Source: CALXVA01 sp964587175 (lineage in GTDB: Bacteria; Bacillota; Clostridia; TANB77; CAG-508). Taken from it: 61,087 nucleotides of DNA. Below, in pieces: positions 53,816 through 61,087 of this stretch. The translations under genes and the position numbers were made by a program. The notes below the pieces were generated by a model. That model had not been told where the DNA came from. It did no database searches and was given only the letters and a program-made list of their open reading frames with translations. The DNA lies in the NCBI GenBank assembly GCA_964587175.1, contig CAZPKK010000002.1, forward strand, positions 1 to 61,087, written 5' to 3'. How positions within the stretch are numbered: position 1 is the first letter of the stretch; the number at the start of each line of letters is the position of its first letter.

Positions 53816-54466
53816 TTATAAAATATTTATACATAACATTAATAAGTTGGTTGATACATATACTTCTATTAAAGAAGCTATTACTAATAACATTAACAAC
53901 ATTATCGAAATTAGTGTATGCCTAAATATTTCTATTTTTATGTTTTCTTTTCTTTTGTCTTTCATAATAGATTTATATAGTTTTATGCAACTTACTGCCA
54001 TACAAATTATTACTGGAATAAAAATTAAGTTTTGTAAAAATACTGTGGTAAGTATAAATAATATTCCGTTCTGTGTCCCTAAAACTCCTATTGCAGAAGC
54101 TACAGTATATCCTATGCAAAACCCTCTAAATAACACAATTCCAAAAACAATTGGTATTCCAATTACAGTAGAGCCTATAAACCACATACTTGTTATTAAT
54201 ATTAAATTATCTCCAAGTGAGTTTTTAATCAACTCTATTTTATCTATATGATAATCTTGTTTTAATGAAGATATAAAATCATTTATATAATTTTGTATTT
54301 CTGCACTTTGAGTTTCATTAGTGTTATTAATAAAAATAACTCCAACAACAATTCCTATTATAAAAATGCATATGACTATAATATAGGATTTTATATTGTC
54401 ATATAAATGGGTTAAAATCAGTTCCTTAAAATTTGCTTTTTTTCTTCTTCTATGTGCCTCTCGCAT
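53816..54466 (-). CDS. spoIIM: Stage II sporulation protein M (216 aa)
   Basis: SpoIIM works with SpoIID and SpoIIP in the peptidoglycan-remodelling machine that drives engulfment. The start is ATG 54464-54466, six bases after AAGGAG; the ATG six codons before contains this site. The protein shows a basic N-terminus, a first helix (IVICIFIIGIVVGVIFINNT), then helices including MWFIGSTVIGIPIVFGIVLFRGFCIGYTV with the conserved G-F-x-x-G-Y-T, NGILFILTTVFLQNLIFIPV and a C-terminal helix. The length fits. Confidence 0.93.
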   Translation of the reverse strand: MREAHRRRKKANFKELILTHLYDNIKSYIIVICIFIIGIVVGVIFINNTNETQSAEIQNYINDFISSLKQDYHIDKIELIKNSLGDNLILITSMWFIGSTVIGIPIVFGIVLFRGFCIGYTVASAIGVLGTQNGILFILTTVFLQNLIFIPVIICMAVSCIKLYKSIMKDKRKENIKIEIFRHTLISIMLLMLLVIASLIEVYVSTNLLMLCINIL

Positions 54467-54643
54467 TTTATTCTCCTTAGACATTAAAATATATTTTATA
54501 CATAATGTCTATTCAATAAAATGATTTTTAGAACTACTTTTTACTTAAAAGAGAGATACATAAAACTCCAAATCGTTGAGATTTTAAATTCTGCTTTTTT
54601 ATTTGCTTTTCTTGGTTTTTAAGAATATCACACTTTCTTTATT

Positions 54644-55837
54644 CTAGCTAGCAGTTAGCTTTCCATATACTCCTCCACCACCAGACTGTATTTTCACATT
54701 TCCTTCTCTTGCTGCTATAACAATATTGGCTATCTTGTCACCTACAACTGCTTCAATGTCATCTTTTGATAATTTATGCAATATGTTCATTTCAGTTTGG
54801 AATGTTCCTAATAATTTATCTATTGTCTTTCCTCCAAGTCCTGGCATAAAAGTAAGAGGTATTTGATAAATGTATGGAGGTCTAAAGTCAGGGCTTTTTG
54901 TTTTTTCCTTATCTTTTATTATTTCTATTCTATCGAAAACACCCATTGTTATTTTACTACTATCGCAGTCAGGACAATGTGTAATTGGTGCTTGTCCTTC
55001 TATAGGCTTACCACATTTTTCGCAAAAAGTTCTATGATATTTTCCTAGTTTTGGATCTAATCCATAATTTACTATAATTTTTCTTCCTTCTTCATTTTTT
55101 AAGGCTTTTAATACTTCTTTAAAGCTTATTCCATCTAATAACATTTTATTGTATTCTCTTGCTATTTTAGGAAGAGAATGTGCATCTGAATTTGTAAGAA
55201 ATGTACGAGTCTCTAATTCCGATATTTCATCTGCCAAATACGTATCAGAACTTAAGCCTAGCTCTATTGCAAAAATTTTATCAAACTTCTCTTTAAATAT
55301 TCTCCCAAGCCTATCTGTACAATTTCCATAAAAACTTTTGTGAGGTGTAAAAGCATGAGCAGGTATTAATACTCCATTATATTTTTCCACAATATCTATT
55401 AAATTATATGCAGATATATCAGCCCTTTGGGAACTTAATGTCATATTACGAATATGATTTTCCATTTCTTTTGAAAAAGCTTTTATATCTTTTAAAGTAG
55501 GAAAATAACATAAATTGTGTGCACTTCCAGTTTTTCCTTCCTCGTTTATCTCTGCTGTTTCTATTTCACTACCAAGTATTATACATACTTTATCTTTATA
55601 TATAATTCCACCATCTGAAATTTCATAAGCCTCCCCTGCTTTTAAGAAATTTTCTATATCTTCTATTACATATGGTGAAGCACAATCTATAATCCCTACT
55701 ATATTAATTCCTTTTCTATCAGCACATTCTTTAGCAATGTTTGCAAAATTGAGAGACCTTGCCGCTGTTATTTTGATTGGTTTTCCATTTTCACTTCTTC
55801 CAATATGTACATGCAAATCTGCAAATATTTCATTCAT
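54644..55837 (-). CDS. EndoQ-type DNA endonuclease with PHP domain (397 aa)
   Basis: EndoQ nicks DNA 5' to deaminated bases such as uracil and hypoxanthine; Bacillus has it as YqxK. The PHP metal-binding segments are visible: FADLHVHIGRS at the start, IDCASP, IILGSEIETAE, VLIPAHAFTPHKSFYGN and LTNSDAHSL. A zinc finger follows (CEKCGKPIEGQAPITHCPDCDSSK, four Cys), then LTFMPGLGGKTIDKLLGTF, a helix-hairpin-helix-like segment. This combination of PHP, zinc finger and HhH is characteristic. Proximity to spoIIM and xerD mirrors Bacillus. GAAAGGA precedes the ATG. Confidence 0.85.
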   Translation of the reverse strand: MNEIFADLHVHIGRSENGKPIKITAARSLNFANIAKECADRKGINIVGIIDCASPYVIEDIENFLKAGEAYEISDGGIIYKDKVCIILGSEIETAEINEEGKTGSAHNLCYFPTLKDIKAFSKEMENHIRNMTLSSQRADISAYNLIDIVEKYNGVLIPAHAFTPHKSFYGNCTDRLGRIFKEKFDKIFAIELGLSSDTYLADEISELETRTFLTNSDAHSLPKIAREYNKMLLDGISFKEVLKALKNEEGRKIIVNYGLDPKLGKYHRTFCEKCGKPIEGQAPITHCPDCDSSKITMGVFDRIEIIKDKEKTKSPDFRPPYIYQIPLTFMPGLGGKTIDKLLGTFQTEMNILHKLSKDDIEAVVGDKIANIVIAAREGNVKIQSGGGGVYGKLTAS

Positions 55838-55941
55838 TTTTTGTTATCATTCCTTTCGTAAAAATATAATATATAAATAATCAAAACAAAAGACTGGTAG
55901 CATATAATTCCCAATCTTTTGTTTTGTAAAAAAAATATATA

Positions 55942-56217
55942 TTATCTTTCTAAACCCTTATCTTTGTCTTTATCGTCAATATTTCCTGGTAGCCTTTCAT
56001 CTCCCATGTCACTACGTATTTCTTCTGTGAGAATTTCTATATCTATATGTCCTGGCTTTTTCATTTGTTCATTTCTATTTTTTACATTTTCTACATATTC
56101 AATCTGATTACTTAAACTAATACAACCTTTTATTCCGTGACTAATATCTTTTGTATCTATACCATTGAATAGCTTTGATGCAGCCTCTAAACTTCCTACT
56201 CCTACTGAATCACTCAT
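55942..56217 (-). CDS. Unrecognised small protein (91 aa)
   Basis: The ATG follows GGAGG, inside the end of the upstream gene (4-base ATGA overlap), implying translational coupling. The sequence MSDSVGVGSLEAASKLFNGI continues into a helical region with SLSNQIEYVENVKNRNEQMK and a charged tail ending KDKDKGLER. It has no signal or membrane segment and no motif I recognise. It likely works with the 181-aa product encoded before it. Confidence 0.65.
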   Translation of the reverse strand: MSDSVGVGSLEAASKLFNGIDTKDISHGIKGCISLSNQIEYVENVKNRNEQMKKPGHIDIEILTEEIRSDMGDERLPGNIDDKDKDKGLER

Positions 56218-56759
56218 ATTTTTACTTCCTCCATATAATTTACAAAATTTTTAAATTCTTCTAAATATCTGTTATTCTTTTCTTTTAAATTTCTATATTC
56301 TAATAGTACCAATGCTTCGTCTGGTCTAAAGGCTATTCTTTCAGGTCTATTTAAAAGCATACCTCCAAATTGATCTGTAAGTTCCAATATGTCACTTTCT
56401 TTCTCTCTAGGCTCTAGTCCACTATACCTATTAACACCTTCACAAATCCTACAAAATTTTTCACTAAATCCAAGCGTTGCTAAAAATTCAGCCCCTTCCT
56501 TTGCAAAAGATTGTATTTTTGATAAATCATCTGATGTTAGTTCTTTTTTACAGCTCCATAAAAGACTTGCAGTTATGACTTCATTTTTATCTACATCTAA
56601 ATCGATTCTATCTATAAATAATTTAGTTAATAAGGTTTTGAAAACAACTGAATTATCATAAAATATTCCGGTTCTTTTTTGCAAGTAAAATACAATCTCC
56701 ATCTTTTTTATCCAATCTTTTTCAGACAAAATGTAGTCTGCAAAAGTCTCTATGCTCAT
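56214..56759 (-). CDS. Helical protein of unknown function (181 aa)
   Basis: ATG 56757-56759 lies about eight bases after AGAGGGGG; the TTG seven codons upstream overlaps that site. The protein is all-helical in appearance (MSIETFADYILSEKDWIKKM ... FCRICEGVNRYSGLEPRE ... RPERIAFRPDEALVLLEYRN). The FCRICEGVNRYSGLEPREKE segment faintly recalls HD-GYP proteins, but the metal His/Asp residues are absent. Function unknown. The downstream partner overlaps by four bases. Confidence 0.65.
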   Translation of the reverse strand: MSIETFADYILSEKDWIKKMEIVFYLQKRTGIFYDNSVVFKTLLTKLFIDRIDLDVDKNEVITASLLWSCKKELTSDDLSKIQSFAKEGAEFLATLGFSEKFCRICEGVNRYSGLEPREKESDILELTDQFGGMLLNRPERIAFRPDEALVLLEYRNLKEKNNRYLEEFKNFVNYMEEVKI

Positions 56760-56891
56760 GGTTTTTCCCCCTCTTTTCAAGGTTTACTCTTTCGCCTAGT
56801 TCAATAATCTATTCATATTATATTCTAAGTAAAGTAAAATTTCAATAATGTTACGTAAATGTAATATTTCTGTAATATTGCTGTAATATTT

Positions 56892-56927
56892 TATAATGCC
56901 AATAGGAAAATTCCCATTGGCATTATA
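56892..56927 (-). terminator. Terminator after the lytic transglycosylase gene
   Basis: TATAATGCCAAT and ATTGGCATTATA form a perfect 12-bp stem directly after the TAG stop, extended by GG/CC pairs. Confidence 0.7.
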
Positions 56928-57497
56928 CTAATTATATAATTCCATATATATCTGATAATCTCTTAGGATTTTTCTAACATAAGTGCTTGTTTCAGTATAT
57001 GGTATATTCTCTATATCAGATCCGTCTGATTTAATAATTCCATCCTCTATCCATTGTTCTACATTGCCTAAACCTGCATTATAAGCAGCAAGTGCTAGCA
57101 TTATATTTCCGTCATATATTTCAAGTAAATATGCAAAATATGATGTTCCAAGTCTTATATTGGTTTCCGGATCATATAAGTCATAAACATCTATTGTTTC
57201 ATCATCTATTATATTTGACCTTTCAATAGCAGTTTCTTCCATAAGTTGCATTAAGCCTTTAGCTCCACTACTTGATGTTACCTCTGGGTCAAAATTACTT
57301 TCTGCTTTTATTATTGCATAAACCAAATATTTGTCTAGCCCATTCTCCTCAGAATATTCTTCAACATATTCTGAATATTTTGTAGGATATATTATTTTTA
57401 AAATACTATCTTGCACTCGTATTATTTTAAATAAAACTAAAATCGCTATTAATAATAGTATTATAACTAGCATAAATATAACCGTCTTTTTTGTCAT
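56928..57497 (-). CDS. Membrane-anchored lytic transglycosylase, SLT-type (189 aa)
   Basis: The enzyme cleaves glycan strands of peptidoglycan non-hydrolytically. One N-terminal helix (TVIFMLVIILLLIAILVLF) is followed by the goose-lysozyme-like SLT domain: LVYAIIKAESNFDPEVTSSSGAKGLMQLM carries the catalytic Glu and the GLMQLM motif, and LALAAYNAGLGNVEQWI is also conserved. Length and layout match the small Clostridial/Bacillus (YjbJ-type) group. AAAAGGAG precedes the ATG. Confidence 0.93.
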   Translation of the reverse strand: MTKKTVIFMLVIILLLIAILVLFKIIRVQDSILKIIYPTKYSEYVEEYSEENGLDKYLVYAIIKAESNFDPEVTSSSGAKGLMQLMEETAIERSNIIDDETIDVYDLYDPETNIRLGTSYFAYLLEIYDGNIMLALAAYNAGLGNVEQWIEDGIIKSDGSDIENIPYTETSTYVRKILRDYQIYMELYN

Positions 57498-57546
57498 TTG
57501 ATTTACTCCTTTTATGTATGTTTATGTATAATATTTCTAAATTTGT

Positions 57547-57722
57547 TGTAATATGTATATTTAGAGAATTTCTGCAGTACCGCGTAGCGATCAAACGAGC
57601 CTTGTAAAAGGCGAGTGCGATTGGAGAAACCTATCAGATTTAAAGAAATTCACTTTCTTTAAATCTGATTAGATGGTTTCGACAACAAGGTACAAGGAAA
57701 TTTGAGAAATATACATATTACA
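57547..57722. repeat. Large multi-hairpin palindromic element (possible structured RNA)
   Basis: The outer arms 57547-57562 and 57707-57722 are perfect 16-bp inverted copies (TGTAATATGTATATTT). Inside, GTACC (57577-57581) pairs with GGTAC (57689-57693); GCCTT and AAGGC (57599-57612) form a hairpin whose + strand loop is GTAA (GNRA type); and 57633-57648 pairs perfectly (16 bp) with 57654-57669. GAAACC (57626) and GGTTTC (57675) also pair. This nested, multi-branched layout is far beyond a terminator. It fills the 292-base gap between polA and the transglycosylase gene, where no gene is seen. Confidence 0.6.
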
Positions 57723-57789
57723 TCAATTATTACATTTTCATAAAGATTTTTTTAAAATACAACTCACTATAAATCGTGCATTTCTCATT

Positions 57790-60501
57790 TTACTTCGCTT
57801 CGTACCAATTCTCTGCTTCTGAAACTTCCACTTTTAAAGGAACATTTAATCTCATTGCATTTTCCATCTCTTCTTGTAACAATTTCTTAACCTTATCTGC
57901 AATTTCTTTTTTACATTCTATTATAAGTTCATCATGCACCTGTAATACAAGTTTAGCATCTAACTTTTCACTTATTAACCTGTCATATACATTAATCATT
58001 GCTATTTTCATAATATCTGCTGCTGTTCCTTGTATTGGTGTATTCATTGCTGCTCTAGAGCCGAATTGCCTTACCATGTAATTATTTGAGCTAAGCTCCG
58101 GTATATATCTTCTTCTATGAAATAAAGTCTCAACATATCCTTTTTCTTTTGCTTCTTCTACTATGTTATTCATAAATTTCTTTATTCCATTATACTTTTC
58201 CAAGTATTGCTCTATATAGCTTTTAGCACGTTTTCTGCTTATTCCTAGTTGCTCAGCTAATCCAAAATCACTAATTCCATATACAATACCAAAGTTTACT
58301 GCTTTTGCTTCTGTTCTTTGCTCTTTTGTCACTTCATCAATTGGAATCCCAAACACTTTTGAAGCAGCCTGTTTATGGATATCTTCATCATCTTTAAATG
58401 CTTTTAGCATTGTTTCATCTCCTGATATATGTGCCAAAACTCTTAATTCGATTTGTGAATAATCTGCATCAACAAAAATATTTCCTTCTTCTGGTTTAAA
58501 TACTTTTCTTAAAGTCTTTCCAAGTTCATATCTTGTTGGTATATTTTGCAAATTTGGTTCAGTACTACTTATTCTGCCTGTCGCAGTAATTGTTTGATGG
58601 AAATACGAGTGAATTCTATGTGTTCTTTCATTTATATATGGTATAAGTCCTTCTACGTAGGTAGAATTTAGTTTCATTAGACTTCTATACTCTAATATTT
58701 TTTCTATAACTGGATGCTCTGGTTTTAATTTTTCTAATATATCCACATCTGTTGAATATCCGGTTTTCGTCTTTTTATATACTGGCAACCCTAATTTTTC
58801 AAATAAAATAACTCCTAATTGCTGTGTTGAATTTATATTAAATTCTTCACCACATAACTTATATATTTCATGCCTTATTTCCTCTATTTGTTCTTTTAGC
58901 TCATCTCCAAATTGAGTTAGCTCATATTTATCGATATACATCCCATTTATTTGCATTTCCCCTAATACTGTTACTAATGGCATTTCTATTTTATTAAATA
59001 AAGCTAATGAATTTATTTTTTCCAACTCTTCTAATGTTTTTACAGAAATCTTTTGTATTAGATATGCATAAAACCCATATATATATTTGCTATTTTCATT
59101 TTCTTCCTCTGTTTGAAATAAATTTAGCTGTTTGTTTTGTTTTTTATCTTCTTCATATTTGCTTACATATTCTTTCACATCAATATTTAAATATTGTATT
59201 GAAACACTTTCTATTGAAAGATTATTATTAGTTGGATTTAAATCATATGCAGCAATTTTCACATCATAATATATATTGTTTATATTAATACCTAATTCCT
59301 TTAGAATTACATAATCTTCTGCAAGATTATAGCCATATTTTTTTATTTCTAAACTTTCAAAAACATCTTTAAAATATTTTGTAAATGTCTCATCATTTGT
59401 TTTAATATAATACGCTGTGTTTTCTTCTTTTATATATATGCTAATTCCACCAATTTCTTTCTTTATTATTTTTGTACTATTAGTTTCCTCATCTTTTTTT
59501 AATATATATACTAATTCCTTGCTTTTTCTTACTTTATTCATCAGATTTTCTATTTCATCTACACCTATTTCCTCGATTTTAACTAAATCTAATATTTCTT
59601 TCTCTTTTTGCTCTGTATCTAAATTGAATCTATCTATAAAACGGTTAAAATTTAACTCTTTAAATTTCTCAAATACTTTTTCTTTATCCCAGTCTTTTAT
59701 GTTTAAGTCATCTATTTTTTCCTCTAATGGAACTTCTAAATTTATAGTTCCAAGAGTTTTTGATAAAATAGCCAAATCTTTATTTTTAACTAAGTTTTCT
59801 TTTATCCTCTCTTTTAAAGTATCTGTGCCGTTTTCTATTGCCTCATACAATTTATCTATTGATTTATATTCTTGTACAAGATTCAAGGCTGTTTTTTCTC
59901 CAACTCCCGGAACTCCGGGAATATTGTCAGAAGTATCTCCCATAAGTCCTTTTACTTCTATGAGTTGCTTTGGAGTAACACCATATTTTTCTTTTATTTC
60001 TTTTTCTCCAAAAGTATCTGTCTCTGTTTTCCCTACCTTAGTGTGTGGAATTCTTATAGATATTTTTTTACTAGCTAGTTGGAAAGTATCTCTGTCTCCA
60101 GATACAATAGTTACATCTAGTCCTTCTTTTTCTCCTTGTTTAGCAAGCGTGCCTAAAATATCATCCGCTTCATACCCTTCTTTTTCAATAACAGCAATAT
60201 TCATTAAACCTAATATTTCTTTTACAATTGGCACTTGTTCTGCAAGCTCGTTTGGCATTCCTTTTCTTGTTGCTTTATAGCCTTCATATAATTTATGTCT
60301 TGCTGTTGGTGCTTTTAAATCAAATGCCACAGCAATATAATCTGGTTTCAAATCATCCTCAACTTTAAACAAAATTGCCAAAAAACCATATACAGCATTT
60401 GTATATCTACCATCTGAAGTTGTTAACATCTTGTTTCCCATTATTCCATAGAAAGCTCTGTTTAAAATACTATTTCCATCAATTAAAACTAGTTTAGACA
60501 T
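57790..60501 (-). CDS. polA: DNA polymerase I (903 aa)
   Basis: The enzyme fills gaps and removes RNA primers. The N-terminal 5'-3' exonuclease domain has LVLIDGNSILNRAFYG, YEADDILGTLAKQGE, TIVSGDRDTFQLAS and VKGLMGDTSDNIPGVPGVGEKTA. In the middle, the 3'-5' exonuclease region lacks the Asp-x-Glu metal motifs, so proofreading is probably lost, as in Bacillus. The C-terminal polymerase shows motif A (VDADYSQIELRVLAHIS), motif B (RTEAKAVNFGIVYGISDFGL) and motif C (LVLQVHDELIIE). AAAGGAG precedes the ATG. Confidence 0.96.
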   Translation of the reverse strand: MSKLVLIDGNSILNRAFYGIMGNKMLTTSDGRYTNAVYGFLAILFKVEDDLKPDYIAVAFDLKAPTARHKLYEGYKATRKGMPNELAEQVPIVKEILGLMNIAVIEKEGYEADDILGTLAKQGEKEGLDVTIVSGDRDTFQLASKKISIRIPHTKVGKTETDTFGEKEIKEKYGVTPKQLIEVKGLMGDTSDNIPGVPGVGEKTALNLVQEYKSIDKLYEAIENGTDTLKERIKENLVKNKDLAILSKTLGTINLEVPLEEKIDDLNIKDWDKEKVFEKFKELNFNRFIDRFNLDTEQKEKEILDLVKIEEIGVDEIENLMNKVRKSKELVYILKKDEETNSTKIIKKEIGGISIYIKEENTAYYIKTNDETFTKYFKDVFESLEIKKYGYNLAEDYVILKELGININNIYYDVKIAAYDLNPTNNNLSIESVSIQYLNIDVKEYVSKYEEDKKQNKQLNLFQTEEENENSKYIYGFYAYLIQKISVKTLEELEKINSLALFNKIEMPLVTVLGEMQINGMYIDKYELTQFGDELKEQIEEIRHEIYKLCGEEFNINSTQQLGVILFEKLGLPVYKKTKTGYSTDVDILEKLKPEHPVIEKILEYRSLMKLNSTYVEGLIPYINERTHRIHSYFHQTITATGRISSTEPNLQNIPTRYELGKTLRKVFKPEEGNIFVDADYSQIELRVLAHISGDETMLKAFKDDEDIHKQAASKVFGIPIDEVTKEQRTEAKAVNFGIVYGISDFGLAEQLGISRKRAKSYIEQYLEKYNGIKKFMNNIVEEAKEKGYVETLFHRRRYIPELSSNNYMVRQFGSRAAMNTPIQGTAADIMKIAMINVYDRLISEKLDAKLVLQVHDELIIECKKEIADKVKKLLQEEMENAMRLNVPLKVEVSEAENWYEAK

Positions 60502-60596
60502 CTTGCTATCTCCTTTTTATTTAATCACATATTTTTATGAGGTATACACTCTTTTGGAATTATATCATATTAATTTTATAGTTTCCATAAATTATT

Positions 60597-60940
60597 TTAT
60601 AAAAATAATTCTTTTTCTATAAATTTAGCTACTCCTCTCTTTTTATAATGAGCAATATTTATCGAAGCCTCTCTATTTCCTTCTTTTTGAACTATCTCAA
60701 AATTTCGGATAGTTGAATCTTTTTCCAATTCATTATCTTCATATATTTTTTAATGTGATAGTTTACTGTTCGTACATCAACTCCATAAACTGTAACTAAC
60801 ATTTTTTGTGTTAACCATATATATTTTCATCTTCATATCTAATTCAATTGATTCAGGGCTATCTCCTATCACTGCCACATAAGTTAAATATTCAGCTGCA
60901 CTAGAACGAATCGTAACTTCATTTTTTTACTATTTCTCAT
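60597..60940 (-). pseudogene. RhuM-family protein remnant, multiply frameshifted
   Basis: GAAAGGA precedes the ATG at 60938-60940. The combined frames read EVTIRSSAAEYLTY, VAVIGDSPESIEL, YEDENI, LTQKMLVTVYGVDVRTVNYHIKK, then YEDNELEKDSTIRNFEIVQKEG and FIEKELFL with TAA at 60597. This is the RhuM/Fic-associated winged-helix pattern seen in genomic islands. At least four small indels, mostly in A runs, break the frame, and none lies at CGG. It is a decayed gene near an island edge, distinct from the five CGG cases. Confidence 0.7.
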
Positions 60941-61017
60941 TGTGTTTTTCCTTTCTAAAATTGCTTAAAATTAGTTTTCACTTATATAAATTAATTCTTC
61001 TTAGATGTAATTTATAG

Positions 61018-61087
61018 TCACCCTAATAAATTCATAGCATTTTCATATTTCTTTAAATATAATATTTTACTTTCATCAGAAAGTTTT
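61018..61087 (-). CDS. C-terminal fragment of a CDS running off the window
   Basis: On the minus strand an open frame enters from the window edge and stops at TGA (61018-61020). The visible last residues are KLSDESKILYLKKYENAMNL followed by LG. Too short to assign; it could also be part of the decayed region. Confidence 0.4.
   Translation of the reverse strand, partial: KLSDESKILYLKKYENAMNLLG

Noticed and set aside
59417..60280. 287-residue plus-strand ORF opposite polA
   Set aside because: It is an antisense shadow of polA with Ser/Phe-rich composition typical of reverse-frame AT-rich DNA.
60597..60940. RhuM remnant as a further case of programmed frameshifting
   Set aside because: It needs at least four indels of different sizes, mostly in A runs and none at CGG, so it is a decayed gene.

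Overview
The window looks like a draft or metagenome scaffold from an uncultured, spore-forming, anaerobic, very AT-rich member of the Clostridia. The evidence is a complete spoIIIAA-AH operon, spoIIM, a cwlJ-gerQ pair, a dipicolinate synthase B subunit, an ackA-pta acetate pathway, Firmicute-type RNase Y, PolA and EndoQ, and strong AGGAGG-type ribosome sites. A run of exactly 100 Ns (39888-39987) marks a scaffold join. About 50 genuine genes are present, most on the minus strand.

Layout. 1-615: AT-rich non-coding DNA. 616-1066: a gene remnant, a terminator and a tiny ORF. 1063-7579: a minus-strand MacAB-like ABC export operon with a two-component system and a cadherin-like secreted protein. 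7752-9408: a tyrosine recombinase and dpaB. 9514-17178: PepSY protein, MecA-like PBP, ackA-pta, gerQ-cwlJ, a GNAT-DUF402 fusion, tRNA-Leu(GAG) and a permuted NlpC/P60-type protein. 17322-22618: a frameshifted RluA-type synthase, a CtpE-like P-type ATPase, two small envelope proteins and smpB. 22691-34228: fba, a compositionally foreign phoH, a DUF1540 gene, peroxiredoxin, folC, metG, glmM, argS, pfkA. 34310-39634: the spoIIIA operon, preceded by a 35-bp tandem repeat array. 40317-60501: yebC, PBP1A, a RelQ-type synthetase, copA-copZ, an EAL protein, rny, xerD, spoIIM, endoQ, a lytic transglycosylase and polA. 60597-61087: a RhuM-family pseudogene and a CDS fragment.

The main discovery is a decoding anomaly. 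Five genes (macA-like adaptor, its ABC ATPase, a small membrane protein, spoIIIAE, spoIIIAA) are each split by one +1 frameshift, and every split lies at an in-frame CGG codon followed by A. Skipping the C and reading GGA (Gly) restores the full conserved protein each time, including the invariant Gly of the ABC Walker-B/D-loop region and the Gly-Gly-His of SpoIIIAA. Reading every CGG and CCG trinucleotide I could find in both orientations, I found no other in-frame CGG in the native genes. The only other in-frame CGGs (at least three) are in the GC-richer, probably imported phoH. This suggests that CGG is an unassigned or starved codon that triggers +1 frameshifting (a CGGA slip site), used or tolerated widely, even in essential sporulation genes.

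How the genes fit together: glycolysis (pfkA, fba) feeds acetate formation (pta, ackA); cell-wall genes (two PBPs, hydrolases) and the spoIIIA channel, spoIIM, dpaB and cwlJ/gerQ serve spore formation and germination; smpB, metG, argS, yebC, the RluA-type enzyme and rny serve translation and RNA turnover; polA, endoQ and xerD serve DNA maintenance. All function calls rest on motifs read by eye; no database search was possible.
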